64,000 nucleotides of DNA from Gyrodactylus bullatarudis (taxonomy: Eukaryota > Platyhelminthes > Monogenea > Gyrodactylidea > Gyrodactylidae). The translations under genes and the position numbers were made by a program. The stretch lies in the NCBI GenBank assembly GCA_012064415.1, contig SSNU01000041.1:194330-258329 (forward strand), read 5' to 3'. Positions 52,840-64,000 of the stretch are shown here, piece after piece; position 1 is the first letter of the stretch; each line of letters starts with the position of its first letter. The notes beneath the pieces are model-generated. The model was given only the letters and a program-made list of their open reading frames with translations, was not told the DNA's origin and did not search any database.

Positions 52840-53560
52840 TTCCTCCCTTTACCTGAGGATGAAATTAAACTTTTTTCACAGAAAGAATAGCACTTATTCT
52901 ATTTCGTTATTCAAAACAAGATCCGAGTGAACTGATTTTGGAGTGTAATTTTCTCCTTTCAATTCTAAACTTTAATAAACATGACGACAGACGAGACTGT
53001 TTTCATTTCGATAGTTAATTTTTACACAACTCCTATTCCAATAATCAAGCAGATGTGAAATAAGTTAAACTTTTTACCAATAAATACGGGAGTAGAGTGA
53101 GATTTTAAATTTTCATTGGCCAATGAGGAACAAGCCAATCAGCTATTGGCACAATTCAGCAATAAAAGAATTGACTCAAACCAATTATGATGGTATCAAG
53201 AGAGGATTGCTAGAGTAAGATTAGGTCCAGATCAGATTTGGAACTCTGAGCACCATGTACAAGCCCGGTTAAAAGTTTCAAGTTGAGTTTCTGAGGCAGG
53301 ACATTTTTCTTTTTTTTTCATTTAGCAGACTACTTTGAAATAGAGACACTATTATCGAGATTATTATTCTTCATTCATATCTAAAGGAATCTGATTTATT
53401 TCTTTTTCATAATGATGATAATAATAATAATAATAATAATATCACAAGATTTTTGTGAATGATATCAAGGCACTGCAAAATGTTGGAAAGGTCTCTCTCG
53501 TTCATATCATCATGTTAATATTATTTTTCAATTGATTTTCAATAGTGTCTCTTGAAGCCA
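52840..53560 (-). promoter_or_regulatory. Probable PTP promoter region with CCAAT cluster
   Basis: Interval between the ATG2 stop and the first PTP exon, both minus strand. ATTGG/CCAAT pentamers occur at 53115-53124 (back to back), 53135-53139 and 53145-53149. Such clusters are typical of animal promoters, and the position is about 330 bp upstream of the PTP start codon. It also has an AAT repeat near 53421-53441. Function is inferred. Confidence 0.35.
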
Positions 53561-56500
53561 TTAGCTATTGGCTTTCCATTTGAGGTCCTCTTCAAGTTTC
53601 GATTCGGGCCTAACCTGATTTCGAATTCCTCGAAGAATTTGTGTAGTTCCCTATAGAGAGAGAGAGAGAAAGGAATCAAGTTGAATTATATTACAAGTGT
53701 GATAAAAGCTTACTTCACAACCTGTCACAAGTTGATTGGTTAGGGCTGATGGTAACTGTCGGAGGACTCCGCCAACTGAATGTATAATCTTACTTCTATT
53801 GGGGTTGTTGCTGTTGTTACCAAGTTTGCTAATATGACGATTGTTTGAGAGATGAAGAGTAAGGAAAAATGGGAAAAAAAATTAAACTCACTCATTCTTT
53901 GCAGCATTCAAAATCTTTTTTCCGGATTTCTGGACCCCCTGAATGATAGTGTCCTTAGCCATGTTGAGGCCTTCACAAACATCACTGGGCTGGTAGTATT
54001 TGGCATGATTTTCAGAGCATAGGCTCGTCTCCGATGTTACGAGAGTATGAGCAGTCTATAAGAATATTAATTACTTATGAGTTACTTCAGCAATCGATTG
54101 AAGAGCCCGAATGCCAGTGATACTGAGTTTGATTATTGCAAGAGAACTAGAGGCTGTGAAAGATCGTGAGGCAGAACTCAAATTGAATAAGATATCGCTC
54201 CCAGTGGATTCTAGTATATTTTGACATGAACAATTCTCGAGGCATTCATCAGCTTCTGAGTTTTCGTATAGCTTTGAGCAATGATTCTGATGGCTACGCT
54301 TCTTATAGAGGCCAAAGTTTGGACCGAATCTCCAGAGAGATTTTAAAGGGTTGAAAAATAATCGATAAATGCCGGAAACTGAAAAGAATATATCACAAGT
54401 GTTGACCTACATATTAGCGAAAACTCCTGAAGCGGTCCAATGCTGGTTAGTATTTTGGGATAATTATTAACAATTGACTCATTGACATAGGTCATAATGT
54501 CTCTAAAGAGGTGATCAGGAGTCGGATAGCCACGATTGAAGGTGATTTTTGGAAATTTCAAGTTGGCATCATTGATCTGAGCCAGGAGGAGGAGTAGACC
54601 TCTGACAGTTCCCTGGTAAATGAATCAGCTTATAAAAGAAAGTAAAAACTCACAGATTTCATATCCAGAGTTCGCCCATGGTAATCGAAGGTGATGAAAA
54701 TTTCTGGAGAGATGGTGAGAGAGCGTATGAAGGGAAATCGATAGGAAAAGTCATCCATGTCTGATGGGGAGATCTCTCTCTCTTCTCTGGATTGTGATTC
54801 AGGGGAGGAATCAGTATTGTCACTCGAATGAAGGGGTGAATTGTTTCTCTGGTTAGTGAATCCTGTGAATTGATTCAGGTCTTCTTGCTCATTTGAGATG
54901 AGGTTGGAGAGCAACTTTTGGCACTCCAGAAAAGAGTCCTGCAAATCACTGAGAAAGATGATCAAATTTTGATCCACGTTTATCTTGATTGGCTGTAGGG
55001 AAAAGTTTGCCTCGACTTCTAGTTGATCTTTCCTCCTGGAAACTTCATGACAAGAAGGTACTACACGGACATAGATCAAGGAAATTCTAAGTAGAGGGCT
55101 GGCCGGATTGAAAGGAACCTTGGCACCTTGACCAACTTGAAAAGAGTTATTACTGAATAGGGCATAATTTGCATTCGAGTGGATAATCTGATCCTGAACG
55201 AGAATGGTGCCCACTCTTAGGACGTATCTAATAACCGGTTCTCCATTAATTCCATGATTTCCTTTGTTCTCCAAAAGATTAAGCTGGGCAAGTTTTGCCT
55301 CGGAATATCCCGATCCTTTGGCAAACATCGACTTTCTAAAGTAGACTTTGCTCAGCTTCATAGTGAGCTTTTCATCCAAGTTTCTAAAAATGGGCTGGCC
55401 AAATTTGTATTTTTGTTGATGTGTCTTGGCAAGAAATGATGTGGGCGGACAAAGATCATAGCCGCTATATAAAATAAGGGAAAATTGAGAGTCATACAGC
55501 GTTATAGAAGAAATCGACTTTCCATAGACAGCAGGAGGATCATTGAAGAAGTTATTCTTGCAGTCGATAGACTCAGATTTTTTGAGACTAGGAGATGAGC
55601 CCGTGGGAAGGACGCTAGGGAAAAAGTCTTTCTTCACTTTAAAATGCTCTGAGCCAAGATTGTCAACAGAGACCAGGTCAAAGTCGAGTGAGGAGTCGAG
55701 ACTACTCCGATGATCGGAAGATTTCTCATCGGAAAACTGGACAGTCTTTCCATTGAATGAGAGAATGTTTACTAGGGAATCATCTTCTGAGGAATCACTA
55801 TTACTAGCAAGGTATTGCTGGGAACAAAAGGATATTTTACATAACAATCCCAAAAATAAATTCCCATAAATTCCCAACGTACCTCTTCCTCTTCTGTCAT
55901 TGCATCAAGGAGTAATTCCATTCTTGTCTCATTGTCCATTTCTGTCAACTGTTGTTTAAAAAAATACTAATGAGATGAGTTGGGGAAAGGAGAGAAGAAG
56001 AATGCCTTACCTTTTCCCTATAGACTGATTCAGATGGATAATCCTCGGAAGACGTTTCCTCTACGTCGTCATTAGCAGAATGAGAGGGCACAGATTTTTG
56101 CAAAAACACAGACATCAAAAGTTGTAGAATAGCCAAGGTATCTGGACAACATTTGAACTCGAAAGAGTTGTTTGTGATCTTTACATGAGATGCATTTGAT
56201 TCGCATTCAAAGATTGACCTGACTTCAATGTGATCCAGACTGCCGAAAGTTGTCGAGTAGAACCTAGCATCAGTGGGCTCTTTGGAGATGCATTCAAGCC
56301 AAGTGTAAAAAGAGACTAGACTTTTGGGGGACTCGAATGCTCCTTCTGTGGAAAAGTTGCCGGTTTTCTGTAGATCAAGAGATTTACTTGTATACTCGTC
56401 GCTAGTTCTAAGCTGCTGATCGGTTAAGTAACCATTTAAGTTGTCGAGGAGCAGAATGAGGAATGTATTCTGGTCAATTTCCCTGCGAAATGATAGTGTT

Positions 56501-59500
56501 GAATTTTTCAAGGCAAAAATAATTCTAAAACCTCTTTGATTAAGACCAAAGGACCTTGTCTGATTCTTGGGAATGGGCAGGTAGTTTTCCCTAATAAAAT
56601 CACTCGGCCAAGTGATTGATAATCTCTCAAAGGAGAAAATTAGATTCAAGTCAACTTTGCTAACACGAAGACTTGGGTATTCTTTGTCAATGTTTTTGAG
56701 AGGAACAAGATAGCTGCTTATTATTCCAATGTACGTGGTAGGATTGTATGAGTCAATAGTCCCCTGAAAAAGCTTATCGAGGCAAGGCCAGTGGTTGAGC
56801 AACATCTGGTTTATTTTGGTTGTGGCAATAAGGGAATCCTTAAGAGCACTTTTCTCATATTTAAGGCCTAACGAGATCATAGAGTTGGAGCTTTCTTCTT
56901 CCTCGGTTGGAATCCAATACTTTGAGATTATAGGCCAATGGATTAGGGATGGCCCTTCAGAGTAATGACAAACCAAGGAAGATTCCACTTTACTGACGTC
57001 AATAGAGAGAAAAAGAAGATCGTTTGTCTCTGGGGACGAGTTTATGAATTCAAGACCGATTAGGATGTCTGAGAGGGCTAAGAAGGCTTCTTTCGGCACA
57101 GCTACACGTTGGGATTTTGCGCCAATCTCGGGGTTAGATATCTTCAGATTCATAAACTTGACTGTGGATGAAATGAAAAGATCACTAGGAAGAGACCTAT
57201 TCCAGTCTTTTACTATGCAAAAGAAGAATAAACAATTTACGAATGATAAAAGATGAAATTTATGAAAAAAGAGTAATTTACCTTTTAGATAAAACTCAGA
57301 GGAATCATAGCTCTCACCGGGCAGGGGAGAGTAGGAAGAATGACCATCGTTATCCAAATGAAGGCAAACATCCCTCTTGTCTGCAATGTCGGTGAGGAAC
57401 CAGGTCAGATGTTGACTCTGATATATTGGGGATATTTGAGAGATATCTTCGGACCTACAAATCGACTGCATCGGACGACGGAGTTTAGAGCGATTAAACC
57501 GCCCCGGCAATTGGGATTTCCACATGGCCAAATCATAATTGAGACTCTTGAAGAAGAGACAAAACTTATCAACATCGTCCACCTTCAAAGTGACACATTC
57601 AATATTGAAGATGCAGGAGATGTTGGAGAATTGCACTGAACTTTTATGATGTTCCAACAGTTCATTCCTCCTCAGAGTTTCAAAGGTTTCCTTTCAAAGA
57701 AGAAATTGGGATTATTCAGGTTTGCAAAACTTTTTTTGATCTTTAATTTTTAGATCGAAGGCGCACCCTCAATAAATATCACAAGGGTCAACATACCTCT
57801 GTTATTTCGACCTTTTAAAGAATGAAATAAATTTCATATACAAAAATACAGGTAAGAGCATAATTTTGAAATTATCAGCTAGAAAAGAACAAGTGAGAAT
57901 GAACTTACCTTATCACCATGAATACCGGGCGCGTCTTCTATGAATTGATTGAACTTCTGATAGGGAGGTCCTGTGAGATCATGATGAGGACCTAGGCAAG
58001 TGAGCAGATTGTTTGAAGTGCAATTATCATCATAATTTGATGTTCGTTGAGATGAATGACTTTGTTTGTCTTCGAAAATTTCATGATTCTCGAAACGATT
58101 TATATCCAACGATAAGACTAATCCCGGTTCTTTTGGATTTACTGGCATAACGGATATTTCGAAGCCAGTTTTCTCTACAAGAAAAATCTTTCCATCATTC
58201 AAGGTTACCTTCAAATGTGCGAGCGGTATCTTTCCTCGTGATTGCTCAGCTGACTGGCCAGGATTCAATGAAAACTTTGAGTTGACTTTATTGAAATGCA
58301 TTTGGAAATATTCGTGACGAAGTTGAGGCTTCCACCAATGAAAGAACACTGTCTGTTCATAAAGATAATCAGGAATTCTCTCGGTGAATTTTTCTGGTGA
58401 GCAGTAATTGTAAAAGGCAGGTTTTTTTATCATAAGGCTTTTGTAAGTGTCCTAAAAGAAATTGGAGCTGAGATTAAATGATTTTGATCAAATTCTACTT
58501 TCATAATAGTGTACCAAAAATTGATCAGAATTTGTCTCTCATCAAGGAGAGTGTTTCTATTGGAAATTTTCAACTCACTATTTCCATAGACTCAATCGGA
58601 ATTGGTAAGGGCAATCTAATTTGAACAGAGTCTAGAATCAGACTGAAAATCAGAGACGGCTGATGCTGGTCTTCGTCGTCAAGAGTGACCTCCGACTCTG
58701 TATCATCTTTGTACCCTTTATCATCAAAGATGGAATCCTTTTTCTAACAAGAGATGAGAAATTATTAAAAATAATTTACACTAAGAAATGTCCTCTGATA
58801 GGGATCCAGATTGAGGGGATTATCAAAGGATTTAGCTGCAGAATAGGCTGAGGTGATGGCATCTGTTATCCTAAAGTATCTATCTTGACAAGTAACATCT
58901 GCAACCAGATTTACAGAGGCTAACTTGACTTCGAGGCCGAGAGGGTCTTTCAAATTGACACTAATCTGTGCCACAGGGCTCTCTGGTCCTTTGGTGGTAT
59001 TGTAAAGGTTGAAAATCTTAAATTTTATAAATTAGAATGAATTTTTGAAAACTATTATTTGCATGCTCAAGGTCCTATGCTCAGTTTGAGTTTATTTAAC
59101 AATATAATTTTAGATGAAAATCATTTACTCTGTGTTATTTTTTTCATCTTTTAATCAGGACACGCTAACTTGTGGTAATAGCAGCCCTCAGACTAAGGAA
59201 GAACAGGTTTTTCTATAAAATGAAGAGTAACTGTGTAATGAGTTTAATTTAAATTCAGTCAGGAGAAATACAAATCTTTTTCCAAGATCTCATAAATACT
59301 CTCCAATACTGGTCTTTTTTATTAATTATAAAACTTGGTATTACGATTTCAAATAACTCGAATTAATAAATCAATCATGATTGTGTAATCCCTCTTATCG
59401 AAATTAATTTCATAGTTTTCTTCGTTGTTCATTCGAAACATACTAAATATTTCACCATCATCATCATCATCATCTTCAAGAACAACAACAAGAAGAGAGA

Positions 59501-62500
59501 ATTATAATTTAGTAATATGAAACCACCTTATATTCCAGATCTATAAAATGCATCATTATTATTTGGTAGTAGTCAACCAATGGGCTTTTGAGGCAAGCAA
59601 CCAAACTATAATTTATCAAGTATTATCATTATTATTATCGAAAGAGAGAGAATGAAAATAGAAATATTCTAGATTTTCTAGTCACAAATTCAAACGCCTA
59701 GTCTGTCAAGTCACAAAGCTTCAACATGTGGATTTATCATCATCATCTTTGTTGTTCTTCTTATCACTAATTTTAGGGTGACACAAACACATCATTCTTA
59801 TTATTATTATCAATACTGAAAATACTCTAGACGACATGTATTCATCATTGAATCGAAATAGTGTAATCCAAAAGGCACTGCTCCTCTTGGCACTCCTATC
59901 GTTTCCGCTGGAGATAACAGCTGAGATAACAATCAGGGGCAAGAGTGCATTCCAGCCATGTAGAGCAGACATAAGTCTAACTGGCATCAAAGTGGTTACC
60001 TGTGATGAATCGGCCATAGGAAAGGAAATACCAAGCATAATTCTGGACGGATGGGAAGTGAACGAGTTCATCTTCAATGCCTCCATTTGGGAGTGCAAAG
60101 CAGAAAATTTTCGGGGTCTACAAAAGTTGGACAGAGTCAACTTGACGATGCTAAATGTGGAATTCAAACGGTTTAGCTTCGCCTGCTTCCAGAGTTCTGC
60201 AGCTATGTTTGAAAAGGTCTATTTGAAAGGATCCCCGCGTCAGCTAGAGAATGATTTTGATTTTGATGTATACTTTCATGACATTTACAATGTTCGCCTG
60301 CTAACGATAGATTCAATTCGAGTCTCAAATATTCCCAATAGCATCATCAAGACAGGTCAGATACCAGTAATGGAAAAGTTAATCCTGAGAAATACTCAAT
60401 TGACGCGAATCGACCCAGGCGCATTCAAGTCAACACAACTGAAGGAGATTGAATTCGACAAGCAAGACCCTCCCAGAATAAGCGGTTTCCTCGATTCCAT
60501 AAATGAATGGCTCCGGCCTATTGAAAATCTTGAAATAATTCGTTTCAAGAATATTCCCTTTCCCATTTCATCGACACGAGTTTACCTTCTCAATCTTAAT
60601 CGTGTAATGAGAAGGAGGTTGAAAGTATTAGAATTTGACAATTGTCAAATCAACGATATCTCAAACACTCACCACGGTCTCTCTCTGGGAGAATTTTCAA
60701 AGGGCAGCTTGAAGGAGTTGATCTTGTCAAATAACCCTATAGAATCATATGCTGAAAAGGAATGGTTGACCGGTTTACAGGCCATGAATCAACTCGAAGT
60801 ATTGAATATAACTCAGAATAAACTACCCCTAGCCCAACCGTTTCCCAATTGGATGAGAAGATATGAAAATTTTCCCTTCAGAGAGTTTCACTTTTATAAA
60901 GACATCATTGAGAATATTCCCAGTCTTTCCTTGCCATTGGGAACGAGGGTGGTCGACTTTAAGGGAAGCCAAATAAGAAAGGCGACCTCTTCCTGGTCGA
61001 GGAATTGTAAGCAAATGACAAGATTGTCATTCGAAGAGGTCCGCTTGGAAAGTGTTGTTGTTAATGGAGCCTTGAATAATTGGGGAGAGTTGTTAACAGA
61101 ATCAATTGAATCATTAGAGGAGATAAATTTGGCCGGCACAGGTCTCAAGTCTAATGATCTCTCGGATAATATTCCCATAGTACAAAACTTTAGAAATTTG
61201 AAGCTAATTAATTTATCGAATAATTACATTGCTTCATTTGTACAGTCCTTCCATCGTCTGCCAGATTATGGAGGACTTTTCAAGACAGATCGTCTCACAG
61301 TGGATCTGACGGGAAACAAAATTGAAAGGATAGACGAATGTGAGTTTCTTGACGATCTAGGCTTTGAGCCTTTGAATGTCATTAACCTGGCAAAGAATCC
61401 CCTTATCTGTGATTGTGAACTAGCTTGGATTCAGGGTATCCTCTTTAAGAAGAAGCTAAACATAAACTGTGGTCTTAATGATGAATCAAAGTTCTCAACT
61501 AATCAAATTTATACAGAAGATCTTTCATCGCAATGCCCCTCGATTTCTTGCAAGGATCAAAGTTCTAATGATAATGACAATATGGAGGATTTCATACAGA
61601 TAACGGGAATAGTAAAAGACCGAAAAGAGGCTCGGATCAAGTTGAACAGACAGAAGCTAAAAAATATTTTCGCCAATGGTCTTAAAGGCTACAAGGGAGC
61701 CATATCACACACAAAGGAGATACTCCAAAGGCTCAGCAGTGAGACAAGATCCAAGTTTTCCCTTGTAACTTGGAGTAGGACGAGGCCAGAGAAACAATTA
61801 CTCAACTTTAATGAAATACCCAATAAGGAGATTGTGATTGAGAATGTAGAAGTTGAAGTGCCATTAATGTTGATGTTTTACAGCACCAAGGATGAGTATT
61901 ATGTGAAGATGTTGCATTTGAACAATGAAGGCACCTCGACAACCACCCGGAAGGTGACAAAGGATAACGATGATGATAAAGATACAGATGATGCAGTAAC
62001 TAAGGGAGGGATTAGCGGAAAAACATTTTCCCTAGTAATTGGCCTGACGGTTGGATCGATATTAGTCCTTTCCGGTCTAGTAATAGGATTTCTATTATGC
62101 AAGCTTAAAAAGAAGAAAAAGAATGAAATGAAGACGAAACATGGAACAGTGAAAGGAGACCTCAATGACCCAAACAAGCATTTGGTGGATGAGAAGAATT
62201 ATCCCCGAGATCCTGATATGCCTCAACTTCCTGGCAGAGATATTGGAGAGTATGTCGACTCTGAGAACCTCAACAAAAGACCAATCAGGGTGAAGAGCGA
62301 AGATGGAACTGTTCACCCAGATAATCCCACAGATGATCTCTACTATGATGAGAGGACTATGAGAAAATCCATGCTCAGCTATCCTGGAGGTAATAAAAAG
62401 ATAAATGAGCTCGATGACAAGTATTTTGAGACTTATAACTTTCTCCCGAGAAGTCCTCACCAGTAAAAAATACCCCTTATTTATTACCTATAAGATTACA

Positions 62501-64000
62501 TTGATAATAATAAACATTTGAATAAATAAATTATTAAATTACCTTGGTGATACTTTCTTTTCCGTCTGGCTCGTAAAGGCATTCATTCACTTCGAGACCT
62601 CCGAGGGAAGCATTAACGTTACTCTTGTTGTTTCTGTCGATTTCAAAAGTACCTCTGAACAGGGCACATGTGATTCTAAAGACAAATCAATGGCTAAGTA
62701 GAGGGAATTTTAAAAAAATATTGAACATGTATCAGACATACAGAATATGGTCTGTTTCATCGAGAAGGTTGCCAATTTCTCTGCTGAATTGAGCAATCCA
62801 TTGCACAGGATCCTGGGTATCCACACAGAAACGCATACCCTGCTGGATATAATTATCGCTAGACAATTTTCTCTTTTCTTGGCCGTTGAGACGTAGGAAG
62901 AAAGAACGTATTTTGGGAAGAGTACCACACTCGGAAGATTCGTAAAATGATTCGTGAAAACTAGACTTTATATCCTCTTCCTCTGGTTCTGTGACTGAAG
63001 ATATTTTTGAAAGGTGACGGCCAGAATTGAGTTGGCTGGTCTTTGTTAAGGCATTGCAAGCTGATGGCTCATCATCCAGCAAAAGGGAAACTGATAAAAA
63101 GTTCAAGCACCAGGTAATTCTCAGACTAGACTTGTTTTCTATATAAAGCATAAAAATTCAATTCTCTTCCAACTGAGAGATGAATGAGCACCAAGTACAT
63201 ACCTTTATCCTGCTGAGAAATATCTAATTCTTCAAGATTATCAGAAATGCAAGAACTGTACATTTGAGTGTCAGAGGATTCCAGTGCAGGGCCCTCTTGG
63301 ATGAGCACATCTTGAAATTCTTCATCATCAATTTGGACTTTGGTAGAATGACAAGGATTACTTTGAGGAATAGTATTGCTGCTCTTATCATCCGAATGAT
63401 CACTGATCAATTGCTTGAGTATTAGTTCAATCCAATAAATTTGGCTTGGAGATAGACAGACAAGGAAGGCTTCCATTTTCACTTCGAGCTTCAATTCAAT
63501 ATTTTGGCTTTCCTGCGATTTCTTCATATATTCATCAGCATATGGAACGTGGATCGTCAAATTGGCGGTATTCTCGAAACCTGGAATACTCAAAATTTGA
63601 CTGGAGGAGATAATATTCTCAGGAGTGGGTTGGGAGAATTTATTCTAAAATAAATAATAAAACAGGCTTACAGTAGAAAGTTCTATATTTTCATCTTCAT
63701 TTCTACATGTCCACAGATCCCATCTAATCTCAAAGTTGCCTATCTGAATGCACTTGTTCAAGTCGAGAGATTTGTGCTCCTCAATTTGACCTAGCTTTTC
63801 TGATTTATTCGATGGGCTAGTGTCTTGGTTTGAGAAAAAATTGAAGAAACTAAACCAGGACTTTTTAGAGTGACTGGAGTGAATCTTTTCTTCGTCTGAA
63901 AAATTCTTCGTATTGTCATAATCTGATGTGTTGTTAATCTTTAGTTCTCCAAGATGCAAATTAAAACCAACAGCTTTATTAACACCAGCCAGTTTAATGG
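53561..64000 (-). CDS. ATG2: Autophagy protein ATG2, C-terminal part (5' end beyond the right edge)
   Basis: ATG2 is a rod-shaped lipid-transfer protein bridging ER and phagophore. Exons, roughly: 64000-63672 (open to the edge), 63644-63203, 63090-62741, 62677-62544, 59018-58782, 58744-58580, 58453-57909, about 57700-57283, 57213-56013, 55947-55881, 55818-54660, 54612-54430, 54382-54070, 54060-53893, 53772-53714, 53653-53561. Identification rests on the C-terminal ATG2_CAD region: TFDYHGRTLDMKS, then RGLLLLLAQINDANLKFPKI, then NYPKILTSIGPLQEFSLI, then YRLFFNPLKSLWRFGPNF, where the family has LFWLPIEQYRKDG, and a C-terminus TTQILRGIRNQVRPESK...KWK, matching the family's TTQVLxGIRNQxxPxxR...KWR. 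The upstream exons are less conserved, as is usual. The intron at about 59019-62543 houses an entire gene on the other strand. Confidence 0.9.
59019..59835. other. 5' flank of the nested LRR gene within the ATG2 intron
   Basis: AT-rich, with CAT repeats (about 59457-59473) and ATT runs. It is intron of ATG2 on one strand and must hold the promoter and 5' UTR of the LRR gene on the other. No clear core motif was seen. Confidence 0.4.
59836..62466 (+). CDS. Leucine-rich-repeat single-pass membrane protein, intronless, nested in ATG2
   Basis: A single uninterrupted 876-residue frame. A hydrophobic stretch at about residues 14-28 (ALLLLALLSFPLEITA) looks like a signal peptide. Leucine-rich repeats follow from about residue 90 to 520 (for example LKELILSNNPIESY, LEVLNITQNKLPL, LKLINLSNNYIASF), then a C-terminal cap (NPLICDCELAWIQGILFKKK...INCGL). 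A region of about 150 residues without repeats follows, an acid-Lys stretch, a membrane helix at about 731-754 (FSLVIGLTVGSILVLSGLVI) with a basic stop (KLKKKKK), and a cytosolic tail of about 115 residues. Several NxS/T sites lie in the ectodomain. The repeats are irregular and the family is not recognised beyond LRR receptor/adhesion-like. The lack of introns among intron-rich neighbours suggests retroposition or intron loss. Confidence 0.85.
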   Translation: MYSSLNRNSVIQKALLLLALLSFPLEITAEITIRGKSAFQPCRADISLTGIKVVTCDESAIGKEIPSIILDGWEVNEFIFNASIWECKAENFRGLQKLDRVNLTMLNVEFKRFSFACFQSSAAMFEKVYLKGSPRQLENDFDFDVYFHDIYNVRLLTIDSIRVSNIPNSIIKTGQIPVMEKLILRNTQLTRIDPGAFKSTQLKEIEFDKQDPPRISGFLDSINEWLRPIENLEIIRFKNIPFPISSTRVYLLNLNRVMRRRLKVLEFDNCQINDISNTHHGLSLGEFSKGSLKELILSNNPIESYAEKEWLTGLQAMNQLEVLNITQNKLPLAQPFPNWMRRYENFPFREFHFYKDIIENIPSLSLPLGTRVVDFKGSQIRKATSSWSRNCKQMTRLSFEEVRLESVVVNGALNNWGELLTESIESLEEINLAGTGLKSNDLSDNIPIVQNFRNLKLINLSNNYIASFVQSFHRLPDYGGLFKTDRLTVDLTGNKIERIDECEFLDDLGFEPLNVINLAKNPLICDCELAWIQGILFKKKLNINCGLNDESKFSTNQIYTEDLSSQCPSISCKDQSSNDNDNMEDFIQITGIVKDRKEARIKLNRQKLKNIFANGLKGYKGAISHTKEILQRLSSETRSKFSLVTWSRTRPEKQLLNFNEIPNKEIVIENVEVEVPLMLMFYSTKDEYYVKMLHLNNEGTSTTTRKVTKDNDDDKDTDDAVTKGGISGKTFSLVIGLTVGSILVLSGLVIGFLLCKLKKKKKNEMKTKHGTVKGDLNDPNKHLVDEKNYPRDPDMPQLPGRDIGEYVDSENLNKRPIRVKSEDGTVHPDNPTDDLYYDERTMRKSMLSYPGGNKKINELDDKYFETYNFLPRSPHQ
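62521..62526 (+). terminator. Polyadenylation signal AATAAA
   Basis: AATAAA 55 bases past the LRR stop codon (another overlaps about 62509-62514). It lies only about 20 bases before the edge of the next ATG2 exon, so the two transcripts' ends nearly touch. Confidence 0.5.

Overview
This is a eukaryotic (metazoan) nuclear window: multi-exon genes with GT-AG introns, AATAAA signals, AT-rich non-coding DNA full of short tandem repeats, and animal-specific protein families (receptor-type tandem PTP, CIN85/CD2AP adaptor, CNG channel, vigilin). A small-genome invertebrate is likely. I lean to an arthropod-like lineage, but the species cannot be fixed from the sequence. A striking trait is very short introns (28, 32, 32, 38, 40 and 41 nt by my reading) next to introns of several kb in the same genes.

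Layout, left to right: (1) 3' end of a small multi-pass membrane protein, + strand, to 850. (2) A vigilin-like multi-KH RNA-binding protein, - strand, 8498 to 1975. (3) An RBM5/RBM10-like splicing factor, - strand, 12065 to 8842. (4) A cyclic-nucleotide-gated channel subunit, + strand, 12799 to 20629, with a 4.3-kb intron holding a dead non-LTR retrotransposon. (5) About 3.6 kb of non-coding DNA. (6) A SET/MYND (SMYD-type) protein, - strand, 25880 to 24238, divergent from (7) a 236-residue POU/homeodomain-like protein, + strand, 26094 to 26836. (8) A CIN85/CD2AP-type SH3 adaptor, - strand, 34942 to 27825. (9) A tandem-domain protein tyrosine phosphatase, - strand, 52795 to 35381, with a short hAT-type MITE in one intron. 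(10) ATG2, - strand, from 53561 past the right edge; one of its introns holds (11) an intronless leucine-rich-repeat membrane protein on the + strand, 59836 to 62466.

The genes do not form one pathway; this is ordinary animal gene order. Two share RNA biology (vigilin, RBM5/10), and the adaptor and PTP families belong to tyrosine-kinase and endocytic signalling. The points most worth a second look are the PTP, whose two domains both lack key catalytic residues and which shows no ectodomain or membrane segment; the CNG subunit whose selectivity-filter residues are replaced by asparagines; the POU-like protein with Arg in place of the near-invariant homeodomain Asn51; the 28 to 41 nt introns; and a complete 604-bp hAT-like MITE with an exact 8-bp target-site duplication.

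Most exon joins below were checked by hand for splice sites and reading phase. Unresolved joins are stated.
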